Shown here: positions 11,644 to 22,400 of the stretch, in pieces | How positions within the stretch are numbered: the stretch's first letter is position 1 | Layout: each line of letters begins with the position of its first letter | From: Symbiodinium sp. CCMP2592 | Taxonomy: Eukaryota > Sar > Dinophyceae > Suessiales > Symbiodiniaceae | Assembly (NCBI GenBank): GCA_905221615.1 | Contig: CAJNDT010001269.1 | Location: 310,001 to 374,000, forward strand | Reading direction: 5' to 3' | Length of the DNA: 64,000 nt | Notes under the pieces: model-generated | Databases searched by the model: none | What the model saw: the letters and a program-made list of their open reading frames with translations, nothing else | Told to the model about the DNA's origin: nothing | Translations under genes and position numbers: made by a program

Positions 11644-13262
11644 CATGAAACTCCTGAGGCTCTGGGCGACCCCGACCTGCCGGTTCGTCCACACGGCCAA
11701 GTCGCGATCGGCAGAGGCAAAGACCTTCGCCGGCCCAACGCAGTTTTTTGAGGGCTCAAATGTAGAAGCCTCAATTAGCTGGACCAGGAAATATCTTTGG
11801 TGTGCATTATAGTGAGTCTCTGTGACGTTTCTGTGCTTCTATACAAGGATTCTGTAGGTTGGGGTCTACGGTTTGGGCCTTGGCGGTTTGGGGCTTATGT
11901 ATAAGGGCTTGCGGCTTCGCTTGCCACGTGCTGTCTACCTTGGGCCCGTGTGCTTTGTGTTTCATCGGCTAGGCAGCGCTTGGGCAAAAGGCCTCTCCTT
12001 CATCTGCCGTGCTGAAAGTCGGAGATCCTACCTTACGCTTATATCCCACTTCCTATGGATGTTTCCACCATCAGAGAAACGAAATACCCTTGCTTGTCTT
12101 CCAGTGGCTTTCTTATATAACTCAATCACGAGTCACGTCGTTGGTTTCCAGGTACATCCTACGCCTTAAACCCTGAACCCTGACCTCATGAAGCCGTGCC
12201 TGCGCTGAGCGAGTGTGCGCGTCGAAACCCTGAACCCAAAGTGCCGAAGCCCTAAACCCTAAGCGATAAGCTGATAAACCCAAAACGGAAAACCCTGAAC
12301 CGCAAGCCATGAGTCGGGGTGCCTTCTCTGGAAAAGTCCAGTCTTTGGAGGGTTCGGGCTTCAGGGTGTAGGGTCTGGGTGTGTGTGTGTGTGTGCCTGA
12401 CACCGCAAATGACCAACCTTGTGAAGGAGTTAAAGAAGGAACTCATCTCAAAGCGCTGAGGGGTTTGGAGATTCGTTGGAAGGAGGCACTTTCGAGCCTT
12501 GGCTCGAGACCCTTCATGTGGTTGGATACTCGTCTTGCTTGCGTGCTCGTGTTGGGTTTCTCGTGTTTCGGTCTGCTTGCAGGCACGGGTGCAGAAGGTA
12601 CTTGACTCAAAACCTCCTGACCGCGAAACCCGAGATCCCAGTCACGTTGTGTTGCAAATAAGGTAGCTGCGCTAATAAATGAGTCTAAGTTCTGATTGGG
12701 GCGTTCAAAACCCTACTGACTAACTCACGCAATCCTACGTACAAGTACTTATATCCCCAATCAAAGTTACTTTTAAGATACTACTTAGGAACCCTCCAAG
12801 TGGGGTTCGCGCCCCTCGACCATGAGGCCAGTTATCGTAGCTTCCACTGGCCTGGGACAAACATTCGCTTGGCCTTGATCATCACAACAGAGTTGCAGAG
12901 TTTCGGTAAGGTTTGCAAAAGAGACAAAGGATCCGTTAAAGCCTTCCAACACGTAAGGGCTTTATAGTGTTTTGTAGGGGATCCATGGAGGCGTGGTGGT
13001 GTGTAGAACACTCTCCGAGGATCCCGCCGGCTTACAGATTTGGGGTAGAGACTAAGGTATAGGGTTTAGGGTTTACGGTTTAAGGTATAGGAGGTTTAAA
13101 GTATTTCGTTTTTTGCCAAGCTTTAAGGTTTAAATTTAGGGCTTGAGGAAGAAGCATCCAACCCTACAGCCAAATCAAGAAACCAGAGCTCTACAGGGCC
13201 CAAAGATACGGTGCTCACATCTCTGCCCACCGTCAACTACCCGCACTGCTGTGATTCAGATC

Positions 13263-13322
13263 ATGCCTTTTTTCAGCATGGGCTTGGATTGCGTGCCAGC
13301 GAACACTCCTCAACAGCAGGGC
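13263..13322 (+). repeat. Dispersed CAGCATGGGCTTGGATTG element
   Basis: Core TTTTTCAGCATGGGCTTGG, then GATTGCGTGCCAGCGAA and CTCCTCAACAGCAG. Copies lie at 33645-33700 and 51105-51160, with a weaker one at 33828-33885. It is a second short dispersed family that occurs beside CCCTAAA-type tracts. Confidence 0.7.
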
Positions 13323-14142
13323 CTTCTCGTTTGATGCCTTGAAACCTCAACCCTATGCCCAGCCCGAAATCCTATACATCCGCATGATTCAGACCTACAG
13401 CTCGAACCCTCAACTTTCAGTCCTCAACCTTGCGGCTCACAAGGCCCGAAACTCTGAACCCCAACAGCCCCAGAAATCCCCCAAACCCTAAACCCCATAC
13501 CCCCTGAACCTTTTTTTGCAGCAGGCCTCGTTGCCCAGCAGCCCGGTTAGAGCAAGAGCCCCACCCCCTATTGCGTTGAAACCCTTTACACCTGGACTAC
13601 GCATTTTCAACGCTGACCCCTAAACCTCAAACCCCTAACCCCCGCCCAAAAAAAAAACGGGAAGGAGCGCAGACTTCTGGGCACCGGTGCCAGCGCTGCC
13701 GCATCCTCGGGAAGGCCGAAGTGAAGCCCGGCGGCCTGGCAGAAAAGCAAACCTCTGAGGGTCCATATAAGGGAAAGGTCCATATAAGGTTAGGGTTTAT
13801 GGGTTAAGGTTTTCCCTCCTACTTAGCAAGGACGAAGCCCGCAGTGCAGGGAAGTTCCGGTAACAATTGAGGTTGAGGGCTTATGCTCTCGCAACTCGAA
13901 CAATCCTGACGAGGTCTCTGGCGAAGTACTTTGACTGGTCGGGTGAAGGCTGCTGACGTTCAGTTCTACACAACAGGGAGCACTGAACAATACGGAGAGC
14001 TGAATGAGTTAGTATGGCATGAACTATCGTCAGCAACACTAGTTCTGCCGAAAGCTACTTGGCCAAGCAAATTCATGAGCCATTAGGGTTAACGGTTCTT
14101 GTTTTGGACGTCCCTTTTCCATCTGCTGCGATCCTACAAGTG

Positions 14143-14180
14143 GGTTTCGGCGCTCACACTCGGACAATCCAGGCGAGGCA
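14143..14180 (+). repeat. Dispersed TCGGCGCTCACACTCGG element, copy 3
   Basis: The core is identical to the 8641 copy and the downstream TCGGAGTCTG is shared. Nothing that looks like a gene was recognised within 300 bp either side. Confidence 0.8.
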
Positions 14181-15376
14181 TGTGGTTCGGAGTCTGTTGT
14201 ATGTCATGTCAACATCCAGAAGAAGCTAACGCAGAGAATGACTGTACTTCTCAGGATTAGTCTCCCCTCTCCAGATCCTGCTCTTCAAACCAGAGCAAGC
14301 GGTGGTTTTTGTTTAGGGTTTAGGGGAAGGGCCTCGGGGTGCTGGGGCAACGGTATACTAACTTTGGGGCCTCAGGGACAACCCCAAGGAATAACACACT
14401 AAATATTAAGGGACCCTGTGTTACCAATAAGCATTCCTGCAATGATCCTTCCAAGACAGGCAATCCTAGTAAGGGTTTACAAGATCGTATAAGGGTTTAG
14501 AAAGGTATTTAGACTGGTTTGAAGGGATTCTTCATCGAGTGTTTTCAAGTGGCTGTACTGGGCGTGTGCACGAGGCTTATGCTGGACGATTGTGTGCATA
14601 GCTCTGCAAAGCTTGATGACTATGTATATAAGACTTGTTTAGCAGTTGAGGTTGTCAGGTTGTCAGGTTTTTTTTCCCCTCTCGCATGGCTGGAGATCAA
14701 AGTCCGCTCGCGAGGTCTGACACTTGTCAGGTTTAGGGTTTGGGGTTTAGGAAACTGGGGGTTGTCAGATTCAGTGATTTATGGTTGCAAGGCAATTATG
14801 TAGCAAAAGGCTTGGAAGGTTAAGGGCTGGGCCCAGGCATAGGATTCAGAGCTAAAAAATGTTGGAGCCGTGGGGGGCTGTGGGGCTGTGGGGTTTCTGG
14901 GTTTAGGGCCTGACCGGCCGAGCTTTGGTGTAGGATTGCGGGGGGTTTGTCCCATTCGTTGATGTTGGGCTTATGGCAGGGACGGTTGGTGATACACCGG
15001 GGGTTCTAGCACTCTGCTTTCGTCCTGCAGTCTTGCTCTTGCTTAGGGCTTTTGGACTTGGAGTCTAGCGTGGGATTGCGCCACTCATCGCTGCAGCTCG
15101 GTGCAAGCTGGAATGCGAGGACACTGACCCCAGACCCCTTAAGATTAGGAGCATCGGGCGGCAGAGGTGCCTGGAGTCGTGCTTCCTCGAACTCGTCCAT
15201 GCCACCTGCAAGCAAGTGCGGGCTTTAGGACATTAGGATATAGGGTTTGGACGGGCTGGAAGTTGTAGCCCCAAACCCTAAACCCTAAACCGTCGGCCGG
15301 AGCTGCGTGACACTTCTGTATACCGGGCTTGAGGTTCAAGGTTCAGCGATTACGGTTTAAAGTTTTCTGTTTTCAG

Positions 15377-15413
15377 GGTTTCGGCGCTCACACTCGAACA
15401 GTCCTGGCGAGGC
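15377..15413 (+). repeat. Dispersed TCGGCGCTCACACTCG element, copy 4
   Basis: A diverged copy (CGAACAGTCCTGGCGAGGC in the second half), immediately followed by TTCAGGGTTTAGGGG. Confidence 0.75.
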
Positions 15414-16026
15414 CTATGGTTCAGGGTTTAGGGGTTGCCGACCCTGACCCACAGGCACCAACAATCCAGGGCGCAGCAGCGGAGTTCGGGCTTGCAGGTT
15501 GGACTTTTGTGATTTTGTGGCTCTACCTAAACCCAAACCCTGCGAGTTTCTTTGGACCAGTCTCCTTCCTGCATACGACACGTCTTTTGTCTTCTGGGCG
15601 CCCTAAACCTCTAGCACTTTGGGGTTTTCCGCGGCCGCGCCTAGTCTTGGCATGTAGCTGGTCGACTGCCGGAGCGGAAAATACACACCTGGGGTTTTCA
15701 GGGTTCGAGTTTAAGGTAGCTTGTGTACAGGGGTTCTTCGAACTCAGGTTTAGGGTAGGGTGGGGCTTACGGTAGCTTGCTTTGGGGCTCTTGTGAAAGG
15801 TAGGGCTTGTTTCCCGGAGCTCTTAGCTCACGAGTTGACAATGTGCTCAGTGAAGCTGCGGCGCATTATGATCCACATCTTCGGTGGAGGGCCCCCGTTT
15901 CACGAGCTTGAGAGAAAATTACGGAGATACTGCTAGCACATGTGCTGTGTAGGTGTCATACTACGAAGCAGCACGATGATGTGGCAGAGTGCCGGCTGCT
16001 GCAGCAGGGGTAAGAGTGTTTTTATT

Positions 16027-16340
16027 TTTGCTGTCGCTGCTTTTTTGCTGTCGTGGCGGGGCGCGTTTTTTTTTTGCTGTCGTGGCGGGGGCGCGTTTTT
16101 TTTTTGCTGTCGTGCGGGGTGCGTTTTTTTTTTGCTGTCGTCCCTGCGGGGCGCGTTTTTTCTTTGCTGTCGTCCCTGCGGGGCGCGTTTTTATTTTGCT
16201 GTCGTCCCTGCGGGGCGCGTTTTTATTTTGCTGTCGTCCCTGCGGGGCGCGTTTTTTTTGTTGGCTGTCGTCCCTGCGGGGCGCGTTTTTTTTTTGGCTG
16301 TCGTGCCTGCGGGGCGCGGTTTTTTTTCGCTGTCGTTGTG
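16027..16340. repeat. ~30-bp minisatellite (TTTTTGCTGTCG...GGGGCGCG)
   Basis: About ten tandem units, each a poly-T run, then GCTGTCG, a CCCTGCGG segment and GGGCGCG. The poly-T length varies from unit to unit. Confidence 0.9.
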
Positions 16341-16378
16341 CTCCCCGGGCGCTTGTTTATTATCATCATATATATTAC

Positions 16379-16386
16379 TACTACTA

Positions 16387-16452
<66 letters not shown>

Positions 16453-16561
16453 AACTACAACTACTACTACTACTACGACGACTACTACTACTACTACTAC
16501 TAGCACTACTACCACTACTACGACTACTACTGCTGCTACTACTGCTACGACAACAACAACA

Positions 16562-16628
<67 letters not shown>
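16379..16628. repeat. TAC trinucleotide microsatellite
   Basis: About 80 TAC units with a few TGC, GAC and AAC interruptions. Confidence 0.95.
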
Positions 16629-16749
16629 GTTTGGCTCCTGCATGGCGCTTCGACTGACTGCATAGCAGGTGACAGTTGAGTATCGTAAGCTCCGACCTCA
16701 CAGCGATGCGAAGCAAAACTACCTGCTTTTGTTTCGCCGTTGTGTTGTT

Positions 16750-17590
16750 GCGCGTGCCGGGGTTTCTTGCTTCGCACGTGCATGCCCGGCGCAGGTTCCC
16801 AATTGCAAGCACCCTTGTCACAAGGTGAATGGTGTTTTGTCTCTAAACGACTCATCGCAGGCATCGCGGGTTTCAAGAACGACTCCCAGGCTGTCATGCA
16901 ACCTTGCGCAAGGCTTAAAACAGCGGGGGGGTTGGGGGGGGCGCAGCCCCCCCCATTTTCAATCACGATGGCTGGTTTAAACAGCGGGGGCGTTGGAGGG
17001 GGGCGCAGCCCCCCACATTTGCGATTCTATGATGGTCGCGTGGGCGGCTGAAACAAAAAACGCATATGTGCTGTCAACCAAGTGCCACTCTCGCATGCCC
17101 GGCGCAGGCTCCCCGATTGCAAACACCCTTGTCACAAGGTAAAAAATGGTATTGGTTTCTAAAAGACACATCTCAGGGATCGCGGGTTTCAAGAACGACT
17201 TCTACGCCGTCATGTAACCGTGCACACGGCTGAAAACAGCGGGGGGGTTGGGGGGGGCGCAGCCCCCCCCATTCGCAATCACGATGCTCGCATGGCTGGT
17301 TTACAACAAAATCATAGGGGCGGCGGGGGGGAGTCAGGATGCTCGCATGGTTGGTTTTAAATACAACGCATATATATATATATATATATATATATGCTGT
17401 CAAGCAAGCTTGGCACTCTCGCACGTGCGGGACAGGCTTCCCATTTGTAAACAAGTTTTTCGCTGGGTGAATGGCGTTGTTTCCAAAACGCACATATCAT
17501 ATTATGCAGGGTGGGTTCCCCGAAACGACCTCTATGCTGTCACGCAAGATCACGCAAGCTTGCAGACGGCTTAAAACAGCCGCCCTCCCT
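16750..17590. repeat. Triplicated ~335-bp unit with GGGGG/CCCCC hairpin
   Basis: Three diverged tandem copies share a GCCCGGCGCAGG start, the words CACCCTTGTCACAAGG and CGCGGGTTTCAAGAACGAC, and an AAACAGCGGGGG end followed by GGGGGGCGCAGCCCCCC, which is itself a hairpin. Copies begin near 16780, 17095 and 17415; the third lacks the GC hairpin. Confidence 0.75.
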
Positions 17591-17660
17591 ACTACTAGTA
17601 CTATAGTACTACTAGTACTACTAGTACTACTAGTACTACTAGTACTACTAGTACTACTAG

Positions 17661-17726
<66 letters not shown>

Positions 17727-17727
17727 C
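17590..17727. repeat. TAGTAC/TAC microsatellite
   Basis: ACTAGT-containing units pass into a pure TAC run. Confidence 0.95.
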
Positions 17728-17811
17728 ACTTGATAGAAACCTTAAATGAGCAACTTAAACACCCAGATATTGTGTCGTTCCCGATACTGTTGTTTGCGGG
17801 GGCGGTCGTCC

Positions 17812-18058
17812 CCGGGGGCGCGATTTCTTTTTTGCTGTCGTTGCGGGGGCGCGTTTTTTTTTTGCTGTCGTTGCGGGGGCGCGTTTTTTTTTTTGCTGTC
17901 GTTGCGGGGGCGCGTTTTTTTTTTGCTGTCGGTGCGGGGGCGCGTTCTTTTTTGCTGTCGGTGCGGGGGCGCGTTTTTTTTTTGCTGTCGTTGCGGGGGC
18001 GCGTTTTTTTTTTTGCTGTCGGTGCGGGGGCGCGTTTTTTTTTTTGGCTGTCGGTGCG
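17812..18058. repeat. ~28-bp minisatellite (GGGGGCGCGTTTTT...GCTGTCG)
   Basis: About nine tandem units, clearly related to the array at 16027-16340 but with GTTGCG or GGTGCG in place of the CCCTGCGG segment. Confidence 0.9.
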
Positions 18059-19329
18059 GGCACCGGGGTTCACTCACTCACCGGCTTCCTGGGTCCGCGC
18101 AACGAGAACAAAAAAAACATAAAGGCAACGACAGCAAAAAAAAAACACGGGTTCCCTGCAGCAGGTAACGAACTGGAGCACAGATTGCAACATACTGGCT
18201 TCGGGCGGCTTCGGGACCGCTATGAAGGAACGACACAGGGGCTTGGTCTGTGGAGTCTCTGTCGTGGGAAACAAGGCCAAAAGCAAGCAAGACTTGAATC
18301 CAAACTCCTGGAACTCGTACGATGTAAAATCCGAACCCGACATAAACAGACAAACCATCTGCACAACAAAGCATTCTAAGAACAGAAGTTTGCCGGGTCA
18401 AGCAAACGATTGCACCTAGCAAAGTAGATGCATCCCAAATGCCCTACAGCAGAAAAGTGGTTAAGCAAAAAGCAAAGCCAACATGATTCTAGACGCCGGT
18501 CAGGACGCTGCAAAAATGAAACCTGAAGCACGAATGCTTTATAAGCAGCCGCTTGTGAAATCCCCTTTTGCGGGAATAAACGAAAGTCCCGTTGCGACTG
18601 GTAAACTCTAAACCTCCTCCGCCAAACCCAAACTACCGGTCCCCGACCTGTCACAGCCGGGGCTAACCCCCGGATCGCTTTGGCGACGAGCATCTCCACC
18701 TGGCGGAGGGGCGTTCGTAGTACAGCGGCCTTAACACTTAGAATAGGGTTCCTTTAAAGGGGTCCTTAAGGGCTGCTAGAAGGGCTACTGTGAGGATTTC
18801 GTATAGGGGCCTTAACAACCAGAGTAGGGTTTTGGCTTTCGGGGCCCATTTTTCTATATTTACAATAAGGAACCCCCAGAATAGTATTGGTAGTTATTTA
18901 GGCCCATGTATTAGAGGCTCTTAAGGTGTTAAGGTCCTGGCTTTCATAGAGGCTCTTAGGGCTTTAGGGCCTGACCTGCCTCACCTGTGTAGTGGCCTTT
19001 TGTACGGTTTTTTGTGGAGTTAGTCTGGTATCTGAGAAAGGCTCTTATAATCAAGAGCTTGAAGAATGTATTGTAGTCTCTACGACGTATGATGTGGTGG
19101 ATTGAAGGCTTGCTGCCTTGTCAAGGCTCTTGCCTTCACATACTTTTTGAAGCAACAATTCCGGATGCTTTGGGTTCCCTTCTAAGCTTCGGATTTCTAT
19201 AGGGATTGTGGGAGCGGCTAAGTTAGAGTACATGTAGGGTCGGGTAGGGCATAGGAGCTAGGAGCGGCTCAGAGATCAGATGTTCGGAGCATCACGCTTC
19301 GGATTGGGATCCTTGTAATACGGATCCTA

Positions 19330-19335
19330 CTACTT
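19330..19335. repeat. Target-site duplication CTACTT, left copy
   Basis: CTACTT directly left of the LTR is repeated at 28397-28402 directly right of the other LTR. An insertion-generated direct repeat of this size fits Ty1/copia integration. Confidence 0.85.
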
Positions 19336-19479
19336 CTAACAGCAAAGCAATCTGAAGGATCAAAGAGAAGCCATGCGCGCACAGACTTTTTCACACGGAA
19401 AGCTAAAGGCTCAGCGGCCGTCTCGAGAGGGAAGCCGCGGAAGGTTCAAGGCTCACCGCTCGGAAGCTGAATCTTCACA
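19336..19479 (-). repeat. 3' LTR of the copia element
   Basis: 144 bp, identical to 28253-28396. The gag-pol stop codon (19446-19448) lies inside this LTR, so the last ten codons are LTR-encoded. Confidence 0.95.
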
Positions 19480-22400
19480 CTGGTGTTATTTTCTTTTGAG
19501 CCTTGATCCGTTAGCTGCAGTTTAGGATTCTGCAAGAATGCTGAGAACTGACAGCTAAGCTTCCAGTCAAGCTTGGTTAGGGCGTCCGCTAGCATCAGAG
19601 CTGTTGGCACCCACCTGAAGTCCTGTGGCTTTACAGACTGCTGAACACTCCTGATGTTCACAAGGGATCTCTTATCGGACGTGCTGGGATTCTCAGCGAT
19701 CACTGTATCATACAATGATTTCGCGTCCGTAACTTGGAGGTTCACGAGCTGCGGGTGCACTTTGTTCGCCGGAGTACCGGTGAACAGCTCACTGAGGCAC
19801 AGGTTGGCGAAAGCTGCTCTGTCACAGCCCTCGTCGGCTGCACTTGCTTCTGCCGCTAGTGTCGAGCGACAAACTCTTCCGCTTCGAGCTGACTTCCAGT
19901 CCACTAGCGTCCCTTTTTCCACTCGGTCCACCACTGAAGGCGAAGTGAGGAAAACGCAAACTCCGTACTGGCTCTTGACGCCGGCGTTGGCGAAGCTTGA
20001 GTCGGTGTACGTGACGAAGACGGAGTTCTTGTTGAGCGGGACGTCCTGGTAGGTGAGGCCGTGGTCGGAGGTCTCCTTCGCGAAGTCGGCAGCTGCGTAG
20101 AGTCGCTGGAGGTCTTTGTAACTCGTCTCCTTTCCTTGGTTCGAAAGAGAAACCAGAGGACCAAGCTCCGGCCTGGTCTGGCCTGCCAACCACTGAAGTG
20201 AGCCGCTGACGCTGCGAAACTCGCTCCACTCGGAGGCGGTGAGAGTCTCCGGTTGTTGAGCACGCCCACGAGGGATGCGGCCGCTCTCCATGCTGTCGGT
20301 GAAGGCTTTCTGGGTCACGACGTACTTGTACCGGCCGTTCGTCTCGATCATCTTGATCTCCTTGCCACGGTAGGTCGCCGACTGCTCCGTCGTCACCTTG
20401 GTGATGCTTCCCCAGATGAACATGCTCTCGAGGATCTTCACGGGAAACTTCTCGCTGTAGGTCGCGAGAAAGTCGTCGACGTGGATGATGACGACTGCAA
20501 GAAGGTTCTTCTGGTTGTCAAAGAAGTAATACAAGCAGCGATCGAAGGAGTGGCGTGTGAAGCCGCTCTCGGTCATTTTGCCATGGACACGGAGATACCA
20601 AACACGAGGTGTGTTCGGGAGTCCGTAGCAATTCCCCGTGATGAGGTACAAGTCGGCCGGAAAGCTTTGGGTTTCCTCCATCAGAGGATCTCGAGGGGGC
20701 ATCATAAACAGAGGCCCTGCTCTCTCAGAAGTGTCCTGGGTACCCTGGAGAAAAGCACTCTTGGCGTCACTTGCCCACAAAGACCAACGATCGCCAGAGA
20801 GGTTGAACTCGCCGTTGGCGCCAGCAGTAGCAATCGTCATCAACAGTGCTTCTGACAATCTTGTCGGAGTCGGACTGTCTCTTGAGATTGAGAATATGTC
20901 CGGGTCGGCGCAGCCTATGATGACGACTCTGCATTTAGGGCGTAATGGTCCGACGCCTTTGGCCTTGTCCCTGTAAGCCGCTCGGGCTTTCAGCACCCTT
21001 CTGGCGAGGGCTGGATCGCCCATGATCCTTTTAGCCTCCTTCTTGGAAACAGGCTGAATGCCGCCCCACGACATCCAAGTGTCGCATTCCAATCTGGTGG
21101 CTTCCAAGTACTCCTCGTACTGCGCTCGTGGTAATTCCACAAGCTGTCTCCAGGGTATCTCCCTGTCGAGCTGCTTAAGCTCCTTGCGACTGTGACTCCT
21201 GTTGTTGGACTCGTTGTAAGTCTCGTCGTCGGAACTGGCGTCTTCACGTTGGGGATCTTCGTCGACGCCCGCAGCCTTCATCTCCTTCTTCCGGATGGCG
21301 CTGTTGAGGTAACACTTGTAGTAGTAGTTCCTCCGGAAGGGTACGTTGTCCCGGTCGTTGCCGTCCTTCAGCTGGGCCTCGCCGTTGTCGAAGAAGTCGA
21401 AGTTCAGCGGAAAGCTGCTGACCAGAACCGCTGCCGTGCGCTTCTGAGGAAGCTGTGGCAGCTCTTCATTGTCATCGACGAGTGTCTCTGAGACACCTGC
21501 CGAGGTAGCGGCGGTTCCGCCCATCGGGGCGGCGGTCTCCTGGGTCGTCTCGTCCAGGTTCGTGACGGCTGTTGCCGATTCGTTGTGCTCCTCGAAGTCG
21601 AGGTCGTTGTGCGTGTCGTGTTGTAGCGAACCCTGTGCAGAGGAAGCCGCGGGAGTTGCACTAGGAGGTGGTTGTTGCGTTGGTAACCCCGTCCAGTCTG
21701 GTGTTCCAGGTGCTGGGCTCAGCTGTGGAGTAGCAGGAACACCGGGGCTAAAAGCAGGCGAAGCGTAAGCTGAGCTGTCTGGCACTTCTTGTTGTCCGTC
21801 TCTTGTTGTTCTCCTTCCCGTCGGTGTCCTCGAACGTGCCCTGCGCGAACTTCTTGGGGTTGGTGGTACTGGTGACCCTGGCACGTTGAACTGGATCTGC
21901 CGGTTGTCCTGCTGGTTCGTCACGATGGTATTCTGGATGAAAGGGCCCACCTGAGTCTGTTGTTGTTGTTGTTGAACGTAAGTCCGTGGCTGTTGTTGCT
22001 GCACGTCTAACTGTCCTTCTTGGCCCATTTGAGTCTGTTGTTGTTGTTGTTGAAGGTGAGTCCGTTGCTGTTTCCGACCGCTGCCCGTCATGGGTAGTGG
22101 CTCGATCGGCAAAACAGGTAGTGGACGTGGTAGTTCACGTGCTGGTTGCGGTTGGTCTCCAGGCGGTAGCTTCCAAAAGAACGTAGTAGTTCCGGTCCAC
22201 GGCTCATCAAAGATCTTGTGGTTCCGGGGATCTCGCCACTGGTCTTCAGGTAGCTGCTCCGTCGCCTCGTTCTGGTAGGTCCTCCTCGTGTCGCTCAGGT
22301 CGTCCAAGGGAAAATTGCATTGAGAAGCTTGTGGTACGTAAAGTTCCCGCCGAGGATCTACATGAACACGGACCGCACCGGTGTCAGTGTACCTCCAGTA

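Larger units (their letters stand above)
15996..18164. mobile_element. Composite repeat block with inverted ends, possible non-autonomous element
   Basis: The left end begins CTGCTGCAGCAGGGG and runs into GTGTTTTTATTTTTGCTGTC. The right end, read in reverse, begins CTGCTGCAGGGAACCC and runs into GTGTTTTTTTTTTGCTGTCG. These form imperfect inverted ends of about 40 bp. Between them lie, in near-mirror order, a poly-T/GCTGTCG minisatellite, a TAC microsatellite, a triplicated ~335-bp unit, a second TAC microsatellite and a second poly-T/GCTGTCG minisatellite. Frames across it (poly-Tyr, Thr, Leu, Ser; CRGGAFFF repeats) are translations of repeats. I saw no transposase and no target duplication. 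Confidence 0.5.

Noticed and set aside
15940-18170. Frames rich in Tyr, Thr, Leu, Ser or CRGGAFFF repeats
   Set aside because: They are trinucleotide and minisatellite translations. No start context, splice pattern or domain.
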